This document shows positions 6,070-15,242 of a stretch of 27,749 bases of DNA, in pieces (within the stretch, counting starts at the first letter, position 1; each line of letters begins with the position of its first letter). The translations under genes were made by a program, and so were the position numbers. The stretch is taken from contig NZ_JACUUA010000028.1 in the NCBI RefSeq assembly GCF_014859565.1, positions 1-27,749 on the forward strand, in the 5' to 3' direction. This stretch comes from Marinospirillum sp. Its GTDB lineage: Bacteria > Pseudomonadota > Gammaproteobacteria > Pseudomonadales > Halomonadaceae. The notes beneath the pieces were generated by a model. That model was not told the origin of the DNA, ran no database searches, and worked only from the letters and a program-made list of their open reading frames with translations.

Positions 6070-7400
6070 TGCCATTCCTCCCCGGTCTCATCAGCAGGTC
6101 GTTCGGTTCGGGTCACTCTGACCTCAAACATATTGTAAAACTTCTCGTCAGGCAGCCGAACGCGCTGGTGGCTGAATGCGGTAAAACGGTAATCATTGGA
6201 TGCGCCCTGCAGAGATCGGGATATCTGCTCCAAGGCTGTGCGCGAATGATCCCTTAAAGAGCCTTCAAAGCGATCGGGCAGTGGAATGTGCACCACCATC
6301 TGCAGATCAGGCACCCCCCCATCTAACCCCCTGGCAGCCGCCGTTTTCAGGGCAGCAGAACGTGAATCAGGATGCCCAAGCAATCGTACCTGCGAAATAT
6401 AGATGCCAGGCACTTGACCGGCTGCCTTCAGCACCTGGGTCATGGCTGTAAAATAGGGGTAATCCCGCCTCTCCTGCAGTTCATCCAAAAAAACGCCCTT
6501 GGCTTGCAGCAGACTTAAGGTGGCATTATCCATGTCCGGAGACTGAGCGGCCTGGGCACGCTTGAATGCGATCACCGCCTGGTCATAGCGCCCCATGGAT
6601 TGATCCACCAGGTAGTAACCGACACCCGCACCGGCCAGCGCCAGCGCGGCAGGTAGCGCCCAGTTTTTTATTTGCACAGATAGGGCTTGAGCGCTGGTGT
6701 CCTGAGGGATATTCAGTGCAGGCTGAATCAGGCGCTCAAAGGGTTCTCGACCCACATACTGCGCATTAATGGCAGCACTGGCTGCCCTGATTGCAGAATA
6801 ATCAGCCAGAGGCGCTGCGATATGAACTCGCAAATCCCCGGAAAAACTGCCGGTCAGTTCCTCGATGCGGCGCTCAATCAATTCGAGCAGCTCCACACCC
6901 CCTGATGATGACAGGGAGTCCTGACTGGCATTGAGCATTCGCTCTTCTATGCCGATCAGTGTGCCTCCTTCAAAAAGGTATATCTCGATATTGGTCTCTG
7001 CTCGACCAGCGGCACCGCCAACAACCATGAGGCGACCCGGATGATTACGGGACTGCTTCTGTCCATAGGCAATGTACTGATCCTGAGCGACAAAAATCGC
7101 CCCCCGCTTGAGCACTTCAGGACGCAGTGCTGACCGGGCAATCCACAGATTCCAACTGCCCTTCTTGCCTTTGTAATCCCTGCTATCGCGCAACCTGGCT
7201 GGCTGGGCAACAGCCTCCTTTTCATTCGGGGCCGCACCTTTGTCTAGTGAGGCGTAAATCAGATTGCCACATAAAATGATCTGATTGCTGCGACTGTCGC
7301 CGACCAAAAACTGCTTTAAAACCTGATCATCATAAAGAAAAACCGCTTTTTTCAGGCGCTTGGTCTGCAGTGCAGAGAACCACATTTTTAAAGCTGACAT
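6066..7400 (-). CDS. pilO: PilO-like pilin accessory protein (R64 type)
   Basis: 444 aa. The first 240 residues look cytoplasmic and contain a region with actin-like/PilM-like character (IILCGNLIYASLDKG; IYLFEGGTLIGIEER). One membrane helix (about 247-266, LPAALALAGAGVGYYLVDQS) follows, then a periplasmic part with a coiled coil. A central membrane helix with domains on both sides is the known layout of R64 PilO and of TcpL/BfpC-type proteins, which hold the assembly ATPase to the inner membrane. AAGGAG lies just upstream of the ATG. It follows pilR by 12 bp and overlaps the next gene. Confidence 0.7.
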   Translation of the reverse strand: MSALKMWFSALQTKRLKKAVFLYDDQVLKQFLVGDSRSNQIILCGNLIYASLDKGAAPNEKEAVAQPARLRDSRDYKGKKGSWNLWIARSALRPEVLKRGAIFVAQDQYIAYGQKQSRNHPGRLMVVGGAAGRAETNIEIYLFEGGTLIGIEERMLNASQDSLSSSGGVELLELIERRIEELTGSFSGDLRVHIAAPLADYSAIRAASAAINAQYVGREPFERLIQPALNIPQDTSAQALSVQIKNWALPAALALAGAGVGYYLVDQSMGRYDQAVIAFKRAQAAQSPDMDNATLSLLQAKGVFLDELQERRDYPYFTAMTQVLKAAGQVPGIYISQVRLLGHPDSRSAALKTAAARGLDGGVPDLQMVVHIPLPDRFEGSLRDHSRTALEQISRSLQGASNDYRFTAFSHQRVRLPDEKFYNMFEVRVTRTERPADETGEEWQ

Positions 7401-7412
7401 GAATCGCTCCTT

Positions 7413-8462
7413 TTAACCCATTGCCCGGGTGGATTCGACAGTTTCCATGAGGTAACTGGCCATAGGAAACATGATGGATGACACCGCAGCCAGCATGCCG
7501 ACCAGTTTCATTAGAGAGATGGGGCCAGCAATACTCTCACGACCATCTTCTTCAAGATCATCCACCACAGCCTGCAGTTCTTCCCCCATATTGCCTGAAA
7601 CCTCATAGTTCATGAGAGCAGATGTAAATAACATCGGCCACTTGCGCCGAGGATCGCCCTCTTCCTGCTGATCCGGATTCACGGCCGATGCGATACCCAT
7701 ATTTCTTTCTGCCAGATCATAAATAAGGAGATCGACCTCTTCCTGATAAATCTTGGGCATGGATTCAGCCGCCATGCGAAGACGCATGGCTACATCAAGC
7801 CCACCACCAGCATTGGACAAAACAATCAGGTAGCGGGCAAAAATACTCCATGCCAAAGCACGAACACCTCGACCAAGACCAGGGACTTTATCAATCATCT
7901 CCATGAAAGAGCGCTGAAAACTCGGGCTTTTAAACAGCACGTACAAACCGAACAGCACTGCAGCAATCACGCCGCCCACCATGTACTTGGCATCACTGGC
8001 AAGCGTTTCCATGACCGTGTTCGACATGACACGAATCATGGATGGCTCTATGCCGCGTGGAGCTGGCAGCGAAGGGATAACGCTGACCAGAAAGAAGAAC
8101 AGTACACCAATGCCGCCTAGCACAAATCCAAAAGGTTTAAGTGCATCAATGAGAATTTTCATCACCTCTTGCTTACGCACAATCGTGTGATTGATCTCCT
8201 TCAGCACAGCAGCCAGTGAACCTGAATTTTCACCTGCCTTTATAGCTTGGATATAGGCCGGCGGCCATGAATCCTCCATCAGCTGTGAGAGCGGCACACC
8301 GCCAGCCGCCTGATCGGCAGCTTCTAGCCAGAAAGCTTTCTTTTTGGGCTGCATTTCTGACATGCGCGCACAGATCAAATCCTGCGCCAATCCTGCTCGC
8401 GTCAGAGAGCCAATCAAGCGTGCTGCGACACGAATTTCATTGTCTTTAAATTTGACATCCAT
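7413..8462 (-). CDS. pilR: PilR, inner-membrane platform protein (GspF family)
   Basis: 349 aa with the GspF/PilC pattern: an N-terminal cytoplasmic domain, two membrane segments near residues 107-130 (FGFVLGGIGVLFFFLVSVIPSLP) and 160-175, a second cytoplasmic domain with the family sequence ARYLIVLSNAGGGLDVAMR, and a C-terminal membrane segment (LMKLVGMLAAVSSIMFPMASYL). GspF-type proteins sit under the growing pilus and couple ATPase motion to pilin insertion. A purine-rich AAGGGGG site precedes the ATG. It lies 12 bp after pilQ, the usual pilQ-pilR order of R64-type clusters. Confidence 0.85.
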   Translation of the reverse strand: MDVKFKDNEIRVAARLIGSLTRAGLAQDLICARMSEMQPKKKAFWLEAADQAAGGVPLSQLMEDSWPPAYIQAIKAGENSGSLAAVLKEINHTIVRKQEVMKILIDALKPFGFVLGGIGVLFFFLVSVIPSLPAPRGIEPSMIRVMSNTVMETLASDAKYMVGGVIAAVLFGLYVLFKSPSFQRSFMEMIDKVPGLGRGVRALAWSIFARYLIVLSNAGGGLDVAMRLRMAAESMPKIYQEEVDLLIYDLAERNMGIASAVNPDQQEEGDPRRKWPMLFTSALMNYEVSGNMGEELQAVVDDLEEDGRESIAGPISLMKLVGMLAAVSSIMFPMASYLMETVESTRAMG

Positions 8463-8474
8463 TCATCTGCCCCC

Positions 8475-10613
8475 TTAGGCCTGATTCGCAAAACCAATAA
8501 ACACACCAAACTCGATTTCACCGGCATTGAGCTTGATGCAAGCTTGCTCAAGCAGCGTGGTTTCACGCGCCTCAGCCAGATCGCTTTCAGTCACCGTGCC
8601 GGCAATCAGCTTGCTGCGCAGCTTGCGGCTCATCACCAGCACCTCATTGATCGGCATGTCTCGAATTACGCCCTCACCGGCCGCTGAACGACAATGATTG
8701 CATCCATCACGATCACGGTCATGGACATGACTAGGCAGCTGGTAAGCCATGGGAATGCTCGATAGCAGATGCTCCGTATCATCACTGATCATGCTCAACA
8801 GTCCGGCACGGCGCATTTCACGGATGTAGTGTGCCTTTTCATCCTCTGTCACCTCACGCTTAATGCGGCACTGAGGACACAGGAAGGGCACCAGTCGCTG
8901 TGCAACAATCAGTTCAATCGCCTCAGCCAGATCCTGACGGTAGCCACCAGCATCACTGCCCATCAGGTTCAGCATGCGGGTGAATGCACCCACCGCAGTT
9001 TTCGCGTGGGTCGTGGTCAAAACCAAGTGCCCGGTAGTGGATGCCTGCACACCGGCAATGGCTGATCCTTCATCGCGGATCTCACCCATAAAAATCAGGT
9101 CTGGGTCATGGCGCATAAAGCCTTCAAGTACACGACTGAATTTCATGTGCTTGGGTACATCAAACTGAATCACCCCCGGTATCGCCCGCTCCACCGGCTG
9201 CTCTAAAGACAGGCGTTTCACGGTATCCCCCTTAAGCTCCCGGTGCTTATCAAGCATCGCGGCAATGGTGGTGGACTTACCGGAGTTGGTGGGACCTGCC
9301 AGTACAATCAAACCCTCGTTCAGACGCAGGGCATCCTTGATCAGTGTCTGAGTAATCTCAGCCAGACCCAGCTGCTCAAGGCGCAGCCGTGTATCGTTGC
9401 CCAGGCCGCCCTCACGCTGCAGGCGCAGCGAAATGGAAACCACATAAGGACTGATCCCGCGTTTTTTTACTGGGATGAACGAGGCACGAATAAATGCGGT
9501 GCCGTAACGGCAGGAGAAGCGCATCTCGCCATCCTCAGGCTCTCGAGGAATGGTGTTATCCATACTGGCATGGGTCACTTTGCGCAAATAACGGCACACC
9601 ACCTCCATTTCCTTGGCATTCAGCAACGGTACAGCCCTGATCGTGCGTAACTCGCGTGCAGTGCGCGATTGAATCATGCCCGTGCCTTCTTCGGTGGGAA
9701 TGATCGCAATGTCTGAATCCTTGCGAGAAATGGCGTACTCCAGCACCTGTGCCAGCTTTTTGTAAGCACGCTCACTCTCATGCTCTGCCTTGGCCTCAAG
9801 GGCGCTCATGCTGATGGTGGCGGCAGAGCGATCACCAGAACCGGAGCCCTCGCTGTGTCCGCCGCCACTCAGCTTGGCCACCTCGTCAATTTCTGACAGC
9901 GCTACAGGGATCTGGTATGGGCGATCCAACCCAAAAGCCTTCAAGATGGGGTCTTTGGACAGCACTTCGCGGCCACCGGTCTGCCATTGCGTCAATGCAG
10001 CGTAGCTTTGAAAAACCAGCAGCGGTGATTCGTTATGCTTCAGCAGCGCAGCCTGGATGTCCGTCAGGTGGTTGGCAATCGCGTTACGGTCGGTTGCAGA
10101 AAGGATTTGATCGTCATCCTGCTCACCACCGGCAAAGGGGTGAAGTTCAAAGACCCCATCCAGATTTCGGTAATATGGAATACCATGAAAAACCGCATTA
10201 AGACGGTTGCCCGCCGAGGCCACCGATGCAAACATGTCGGATGCAAGCCCTACAAACTTACGCTTGCTCGACACCCCTTTGATTCGTCCGCTTTCGATGT
10301 CTGCTTTTAACTTGGCCTGCTCGGCCAGAACCTCTGCAACCTCTTCCTCGCTCATGACGCCTAAGCGAATGGCGATTTCACCAATGCGGTATTTTTTATT
10401 CTTGAGCGCCAAATGTAAGGCTGCCTCCGTTTCAATATCCGGATGGCCAACGCCGTTCGGCCAGCCCCACTCCTCAAGAATCGACTGAATGTCATCACGG
10501 GAATAACCAAAAAAAGCATCATCAAAGCTTTTGGGTTCCAGTTTGGATTCTTGAATATCAGCATGGTCAGCTGGATCTGTTTCCTGGGGCTTGCCACCCA
10601 TTTCAAAAGCCAT
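8475..10613 (-). CDS. pilQ: PilQ, type IV pilus assembly ATPase (GspE family)
   Basis: 712 aa, longer than R64 PilQ. An N-terminal GspE/MshE-like domain is visible near residues 65-100 (IGEIAIRLGVMSEEEVAEVL). A Gly/Ser-rich linker near 250-262 leads to the ATPase core: Walker A GPTNSGKST (440-448), Walker B with the Asp box DLIFMGEIRD (505-514) and the His box TTGHLVLTTTHA (526-537). A zinc-binding pair follows, CPQC near 579 and CNHC near 637. All catalytic elements are intact. It powers pilus extension on the cytoplasmic face with PilR. A GAGGTG ribosome site lies five bases before the ATG. The roughly 200 residues between the N-domain and the core have no clear match. Confidence 0.92.
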   Translation of the reverse strand: MAFEMGGKPQETDPADHADIQESKLEPKSFDDAFFGYSRDDIQSILEEWGWPNGVGHPDIETEAALHLALKNKKYRIGEIAIRLGVMSEEEVAEVLAEQAKLKADIESGRIKGVSSKRKFVGLASDMFASVASAGNRLNAVFHGIPYYRNLDGVFELHPFAGGEQDDDQILSATDRNAIANHLTDIQAALLKHNESPLLVFQSYAALTQWQTGGREVLSKDPILKAFGLDRPYQIPVALSEIDEVAKLSGGGHSEGSGSGDRSAATISMSALEAKAEHESERAYKKLAQVLEYAISRKDSDIAIIPTEEGTGMIQSRTARELRTIRAVPLLNAKEMEVVCRYLRKVTHASMDNTIPREPEDGEMRFSCRYGTAFIRASFIPVKKRGISPYVVSISLRLQREGGLGNDTRLRLEQLGLAEITQTLIKDALRLNEGLIVLAGPTNSGKSTTIAAMLDKHRELKGDTVKRLSLEQPVERAIPGVIQFDVPKHMKFSRVLEGFMRHDPDLIFMGEIRDEGSAIAGVQASTTGHLVLTTTHAKTAVGAFTRMLNLMGSDAGGYRQDLAEAIELIVAQRLVPFLCPQCRIKREVTEDEKAHYIREMRRAGLLSMISDDTEHLLSSIPMAYQLPSHVHDRDRDGCNHCRSAAGEGVIRDMPINEVLVMSRKLRSKLIAGTVTESDLAEARETTLLEQACIKLNAGEIEFGVFIGFANQA

Positions 10614-10636
10614 TATTCACCTCAAAGACAAATTGG

Positions 10637-11485
10637 TTAGAAGTTGCCAACATTCATTTCCATAACCACCGTAATCGGCTGCCCATTCGCCCCATCCCAT
10701 CGGCGGGTGCTCAATGTTTGTGCGACCAGAATCATGTGATCTTTACGAAATCGTTTGTAAAACACAGGGCCGCCGCCTTCCACAAAGGCGCTGCCGCAGG
10801 TGATGGGGATATTTAGCCACTGCGAAGGCGTGGGTGACGTGCAGGTTTCAGCGGTGACCGGAAGTCCGGCCAGGGTCGCTAACGGCACCATGGCTGTGGT
10901 GCCGGGATTGGGAAATTCACGGTTACTGCTGGCACTGTAGTAAGCGGTCAGCTGTGCCGCCAATGCATTCAGCTGCTCCCGCACCCTGCGCTCCGATGCA
11001 AACAAATCTTTGTCATTTTGCATTTGCGCCCAGAGCGACCCAAACTCACCACACCAATCTTGCGCTGTGTCTGCCGGCTCAGTGCCGCAGGCATTATTGG
11101 CTGCTGAAAAATAATCACTTGAGCTGCGCTCCACATCATTTAGAGTGAATCCGATTCTGATTGTCTCCAGGCTCCACGGATCCCTTGATGCTTCTCCATC
11201 ACCGGATCTACGCTGACCAGCATGAACGTAGTGAATGCGACCAGACAGCGCATCAAGAACCGGTCGAAGGTGCTCAAACCCCTTGGTATCAGCCAGATCA
11301 TTCAGGTTGGCCGGAAAGAACCGGTAAATATCCCGATGCAGTTCAATGGCCTCCATTACCGTCGTGGCATAACCCTGATACCGCTTTTCATACAGCGCTG
11401 CTGATCGCTCGGTATAAAAGCTATTCAGCCCATCAAGGGAGGAGACAAGGCCAAGCAAGAGAAGTGCAAATGCAACTGGGAGCAT
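10637..11485 (-). CDS. Pilin-like membrane-anchored protein, probable minor subunit
   Basis: 282 aa. A hydrophobic N-terminus (MLPVAFALLLLGLVSSLDG) runs into an amphipathic helix and then FPANLNDLADTKGFEHLRP, the kind of sequence seen after the first helix of PilV/PilX-type minor pilins. Four Cys in the C-terminal half could form disulfides. The start is uncertain: no ribosome site precedes the ATG. The frame stays open upstream and reads SGITMLPVAFALLLLG, a degenerate Gly-Ile/Met prepilin site without Glu5, but no ATG, GTG or TTG is available to start it. It follows the PilS-like gene and precedes pilQ. Assignment as minor pilin rests on position and helix layout. Confidence 0.6.
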   Translation of the reverse strand: MLPVAFALLLLGLVSSLDGLNSFYTERSAALYEKRYQGYATTVMEAIELHRDIYRFFPANLNDLADTKGFEHLRPVLDALSGRIHYVHAGQRRSGDGEASRDPWSLETIRIGFTLNDVERSSSDYFSAANNACGTEPADTAQDWCGEFGSLWAQMQNDKDLFASERRVREQLNALAAQLTAYYSASSNREFPNPGTTAMVPLATLAGLPVTAETCTSPTPSQWLNIPITCGSAFVEGGGPVFYKRFRKDHMILVAQTLSTRRWDGANGQPITVVMEMNVGNF

Positions 11486-11523
11486 GGTAATACCAGATGT
11501 TGATATAGTTTCCCATATAGTAA

Positions 11524-11543
11524 CGGAGCCACTAAGGGCTCCG
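11524..11543 (-). terminator. Stem-loop between prepilin and minor pilin genes
   Basis: CGGAGCC (11524-11530), loop ACTAAG and GGCTCCG (11537-11543) form a 7-bp GC-rich stem after the PilS-like stop codon. The minus-strand continuation GTTACTATA has few Ts, so it is at best a weak terminator, or a stem that protects the 3' end of the abundant pilin mRNA. Confidence 0.45.
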
Positions 11544-11578
11544 ATTTCACTGCTTGCCGCAGCAATGATGAGGGCGGA

Positions 11579-12220
11579 TCAGATCCGAGCGTGCAGGGTG
11601 ACCGTGCGAACGCCACCCGATGCAGTAGTCCAGCTCACGTCGCCATTACTACCTGCGGCGCCATAGTTGCTGTTCTGGAATGTAGTGGGGTTGAATGTGC
11701 GATCCAGAGCCTCAAGCAGCGGGTTTTCAACACCCTGCACCTGTAGCGTTACATCGCGCCCGACAACACTGAAGCGCAGCTCATGACCCTCATACATCAC
11801 TCGCGCTGCAGCTCCTGTGCCCTGCATGTCCAGCATGCTGATCTGCGGTATTCCGACCGACAGGATTTGGCGCTGCAAAGCTGCGTTGGTAATACCCGCT
11901 CTCGCCGGATCATCGGCGTATCGCAGCAGCACCAGTGCGCGAACATCATTGGATCCGCCGTGTACTGAGGCCAGCAATTGGTTTGTGGCCGTCACACGCT
12001 GTGTTCCGGTTTGCTGGGTCAACAGCAGCCAGTTGGCGGCACCGTTGTCAATGATGCGCTTCAAGCCTTGAGCTTTTACGTTATCCGCACCACCACCGGT
12101 CAGATTGGGAACGACAACAGCAAGCAGAACGCCAAGCAGCGCCACAACCACCAATAATTCAATCAATGAAAAGCCGCCCTGGCTTTTCGCCTTTGCATGC
12201 ACGATTTTGGTCGTCTGCAT
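11579..12220 (-). CDS. pilS: Type IV prepilin, probable major pilin (PilS-like)
   Basis: 213 aa from the ATG at 12220, which has AGGAG seven bases upstream; an ATG at 12256 lacks a usable site. A 16-residue basic leader ends in GG, followed by FSLIELLVVVALLGVLLAVVVP, giving the class-defining Gly/Phe cleavage point and Glu5 for methylation and assembly. The mature protein of about 197 aa is in the type IVb size range. The rest is a pilin head without recognisable family sequence. It sits between a terminator-like hairpin upstream and a stem-loop downstream, suggesting an mRNA level set separately from its neighbours. It needs a prepilin peptidase, which is not encoded in the window. Confidence 0.82.
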   Translation of the reverse strand: MQTTKIVHAKAKSQGGFSLIELLVVVALLGVLLAVVVPNLTGGGADNVKAQGLKRIIDNGAANWLLLTQQTGTQRVTATNQLLASVHGGSNDVRALVLLRYADDPARAGITNAALQRQILSVGIPQISMLDMQGTGAAARVMYEGHELRFSVVGRDVTLQVQGVENPLLEALDRTFNPTTFQNSNYGAAGSNGDVSWTTASGGVRTVTLHARI

Positions 12221-12300
12221 TGTTTTACTCCTGAATAGGTTAACTTGTTTTTTCATACCTCACGTCCATGTTATCAAGGTCTACCAGGGGTGCGATTTCA

Positions 12301-12330
12301 TTCAAAAGAAAGCCGCCTTGAAAGGCGGCT
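12301..12330 (-). terminator. Intrinsic terminator between the two prepilin genes
   Basis: AGCCGCCTT/AAGGCGGCT (12311-12330) forms a GC-rich hairpin. On the minus strand it is followed by TTCTTTT. It lies ten bases after the stop codon of the 372-aa prepilin gene, inside an otherwise continuous pilus operon, so it probably gives partial termination or marks the start of a separate pilS transcript. Confidence 0.75.
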
Positions 12331-12339
12331 GGCAGTGGA

Positions 12340-13458
12340 TCAGAAAACCACAACAACATTATTGCCCGGCGCGCCTGGCGGCGCACCATCGGTGACAATT
12401 CGGTTAAAACGCAGCGCTGCTGCATGAGGGGCTTGATTGCGATCCGCTGGAGTCCAAGCTGGGTCGGGGTTGTAATCAGGGCAGTATTCAATCGTGCCAC
12501 CCCAGGGCGATCGACCACGATCCTCTGAAAAACCTAGCTGACCCAAAATAATCCGCCCGATGCCCGCATCCAAAGCAATCCATGCATACGCACAGTTTTG
12601 TGAGGCGGCCAGGGTCGGGTCTGCGGTAGGCAGTGCACTCTTGTCCCAAGGAAGGAAATGGTTGGCTGCGATCTGGTCACCGGTAACACGCGTAGCTCGT
12701 GCTCGAAACGCTTCAAGCAAGCGATTGCGAATCGCCTCCACCTGATTAGCCAGAACGCGAAGATTGCGCTGCTGATTCGGAAGCGTTGACAACATGACGG
12801 GGCCAATATCACCTAAATCAAAGGTGTAGTTGCGGTAGTAGCCTTCTGCAGCCGAATTAACAGAAAGCACTGGGCTGTAACCCGGACGACCACCACTACA
12901 AGCGGGTTCGGTGTTTGCCATGTCGCAAGTGGACAACCAAAGCGTTGCCACGTCGTACTCTAGCGCCACTTCCGGCCCATGACTCCCCCACAGACGTGCA
13001 GAAAATGCTTCAACTCCTACAGCCGGGAGGACTTGATAAGCTCTGCGGTAGCCGACCTGGGTGCCATCCGTGTTGATTTGATCATTGGGTACGACCGCCT
13101 CAATAGCTGACCGCAGCCCCAGATAATTAGCAGTTCCGGCTGTAATATCCCAGCCACCTCCTGGCGGCGGTGGTAATCGCCCCGGCGCTAATCCCGCAAA
13201 TGGCGTGGTCATTCCAGCAGATCCAGCCCATCCGATTATGGCATCTGCAATCTGTTTGTTGGTTTGCGTCTGCTCCTCACGGTAAGCCCGCTCTTTTGCG
13301 GAAAGACCCTGTGAAATGACCTGGCTGATCAAGGGTGCCATTAAGCCAATGATCATCGTGACCACCAAAAGCTCAATCAGCGTAAAGCCTGCCTGAGCTT
13401 GGGGCAAAGCGCCCTTGCGGACGCTTGATTCGGACGGCACAAAAGGCTTGCCGGGCAT
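12340..13458 (-). CDS. Large type IV prepilin-like protein
   Basis: 372 aa with a 24-residue leader ending AQAG, cleaved before FTLIELLVVTMIIGLMAPLI; Glu5 is present. The mature protein of about 348 residues is too long for a typical major pilin and fits a minor or tip pilin carrying an extra domain, as PilV does in R64. The C-terminal half has several Cys (CDMAN, EPACSG, SQNCAYAW, EYCPDY). AAGGAA precedes the ATG, which starts 2 bp after the pilN stop codon. A terminator follows directly. It may form the pilus tip or cap and could be the anchor for the separate repeat adhesin, which is speculation. Confidence 0.75.
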   Translation of the reverse strand: MPGKPFVPSESSVRKGALPQAQAGFTLIELLVVTMIIGLMAPLISQVISQGLSAKERAYREEQTQTNKQIADAIIGWAGSAGMTTPFAGLAPGRLPPPPGGGWDITAGTANYLGLRSAIEAVVPNDQINTDGTQVGYRRAYQVLPAVGVEAFSARLWGSHGPEVALEYDVATLWLSTCDMANTEPACSGGRPGYSPVLSVNSAAEGYYRNYTFDLGDIGPVMLSTLPNQQRNLRVLANQVEAIRNRLLEAFRARATRVTGDQIAANHFLPWDKSALPTADPTLAASQNCAYAWIALDAGIGRIILGQLGFSEDRGRSPWGGTIEYCPDYNPDPAWTPADRNQAPHAAALRFNRIVTDGAPPGAPGNNVVVVF

Positions 13459-13460
13459 GA

Positions 13461-15242
13461 TTAGCGTTCCTTCTTCAGGTTGGGCGCTTCATCAATATGA
13501 ACCGTCATAATGGCGTAGTAGGTAAACGTCTCCACTTCGTCACTGGTGCTGCCAAACAGATTGCCCAGCAACGGCAGCTTGCGCATGCCAGTCACGCCCT
13601 TTTCGCCCATTTCTGTTGAATTGAACCGCTGACCGCCCACCACTACGGTCTCCCCATCCCTGAGCAGCAGTTCACCATTCATGCTGATCTGATCAATCAT
13701 CGGCACACGAACCGGAACCGTTTGAATACTGCCACCGGTGGATAGGTAGTTCACCTCTTCTTGCCAGCCGGTCAGATAGCGCTGATCAATGCCGATTTGC
13801 GTCCTGACCACCTTGCGATCCACGTCATAAGTGGGATTCACACGAATAGTGGAGCCGATCTGACGCTCCACCTCTTCAGAGGTAATGGATACGCCACTTC
13901 CCTCACCGGCTGAGGCCTGCTGGGTGTAGCGGTAATAAACAATCGGAGAAATGCGCTCAAAAGTAGTTGGCACCCCGGATACCGTTGTAATGGTCGGCTC
14001 CATCTCGGTCGTCAGGCGACCTTGAGTCTCCAGCCAGCCCATGACAGCCTGCATACCATCTGCCGTGTAGCCTACAAAGCTGCGTGTCGCTGCACCAGGT
14101 GCCGAGATAGCAGCCAGGCCAGTTTCAGCGGCGCGACTCAGGGTAACCCCGCCCAGAGCGTTGTTCTGTATGGCAAAGCCTTTGCCTGCAGCATCCAGCT
14201 TCAGTGCATTAAAATCTACACCGGCGCTGCTTGAATCGGTATCCTTCATCAGCACAATGCGTGTCCTGAGAGTGATACGCGTATTCATGGTCAGATTGAC
14301 GCGATCAAAATACGCTGACAAATCTTCATGAACCCAGTTCGGTCCTTGCACTGTCACAGTACCGGTATTCGGATTAATGGAAAAAACGCAGGTTTCAATG
14401 GTTCTGAACATGTCATCGCCTTGACTACCCGTATCAGCACCGCCCACACCTGCCTGCAGTCCCTGGATTAGCGCTGCATCGGCCCCAATCGGCTGACCTA
14501 TCATGGCGGGCGCTGCATTACCTGATTTTTTGGCTACAGGCATCAAAATGCGACAGCGACTTTCTATTTCGTCTTTCAGACTACCCCAAAATTCATTGGT
14601 AGAAGATATTCCTGAACTCGCACCAGCGGAGCCTCCAGACCCTGTTCCTTCGGAGCGATTACTGTACTCTGCCGTGCGATTATTGATAGATAAGTGATAT
14701 GCGCGACGCGGCATAGGAACAATTTGAACCGTGCGCTGATCATCATTAACCACATAGTCCACGCCAGCAGTGGAAAGAATAACATGCAGCGCAGTGCGGG
14801 CATCTGAATTGCGAATAGCAAAACCAGAGTAACGATAATCTTCCACTGGAACCGTGCTGCTGATGCTTACACCAGAGGCTGCGAAAACCTTCAGAATATC
14901 ATTCAGGGAAACGGAACGAACAGACGTGTCAATCGGCATGTCAAATGGAATTCTTGACAGCCATTCACCCGCTTCCCGCTTCTGGGTGCGGCGATCAGCA
15001 AAGAAGTGCCGATCCATCAATTCAATTTTTGGCTGTGCTGTTTGTGATATCTGATTGTTTAGCAGTCGCTCTGCTGCATGCGTGCGTTCTGCTGCTTGCT
15101 CACGCAGGGAGTCACCCGGCAGCGGATTATTTGTGCCTGGGCCGCGCTCAGCACCTGCCGATGCGCAACCTGTAATAAACAAAGCAGTCACCAAGGGAAG
15201 CAGCACCGCCTGAGCGGTATTACCAGTTTTGTTAATCTTCAT
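13461..15242 (-). CDS. pilN: PilN, outer-membrane secretin lipoprotein
   Basis: 593 aa. A lipoprotein signal peptide with lipobox ITGC (Cys near 26) targets it to the outer membrane. An STN-like N-domain (SDARTALHVILSTAGVDYVV, near 145-165) is followed by a Ser/Gly-rich segment. The C-terminal secretin core carries RDGETVVVGGQR and the hallmark LPLLGNLFGS near 560-570. It forms the ring through which the pilus leaves the cell; R64 PilN and BfpB are lipoprotein secretins of this type. The ATG overlaps the upstream stop codon region (GATAATGA), and GGAAG lies upstream. The order TcpQ-domain protein, PilN, pilins, PilQ, PilR is a rearranged R64-type cluster. Confidence 0.9.
   Translation of the reverse strand: MKINKTGNTAQAVLLPLVTALFITGCASAGAERGPGTNNPLPGDSLREQAAERTHAAERLLNNQISQTAQPKIELMDRHFFADRRTQKREAGEWLSRIPFDMPIDTSVRSVSLNDILKVFAASGVSISSTVPVEDYRYSGFAIRNSDARTALHVILSTAGVDYVVNDDQRTVQIVPMPRRAYHLSINNRTAEYSNRSEGTGSGGSAGASSGISSTNEFWGSLKDEIESRCRILMPVAKKSGNAAPAMIGQPIGADAALIQGLQAGVGGADTGSQGDDMFRTIETCVFSINPNTGTVTVQGPNWVHEDLSAYFDRVNLTMNTRITLRTRIVLMKDTDSSSAGVDFNALKLDAAGKGFAIQNNALGGVTLSRAAETGLAAISAPGAATRSFVGYTADGMQAVMGWLETQGRLTTEMEPTITTVSGVPTTFERISPIVYYRYTQQASAGEGSGVSITSEEVERQIGSTIRVNPTYDVDRKVVRTQIGIDQRYLTGWQEEVNYLSTGGSIQTVPVRVPMIDQISMNGELLLRDGETVVVGGQRFNSTEMGEKGVTGMRKLPLLGNLFGSTSDEVETFTYYAIMTVHIDEAPNLKKER

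Noticed and set aside
9243..9650. 135-codon open frame on the plus strand opposite pilQ
   Set aside because: Antisense to the PilQ ATPase core, with no supporting ribosome site or motif.
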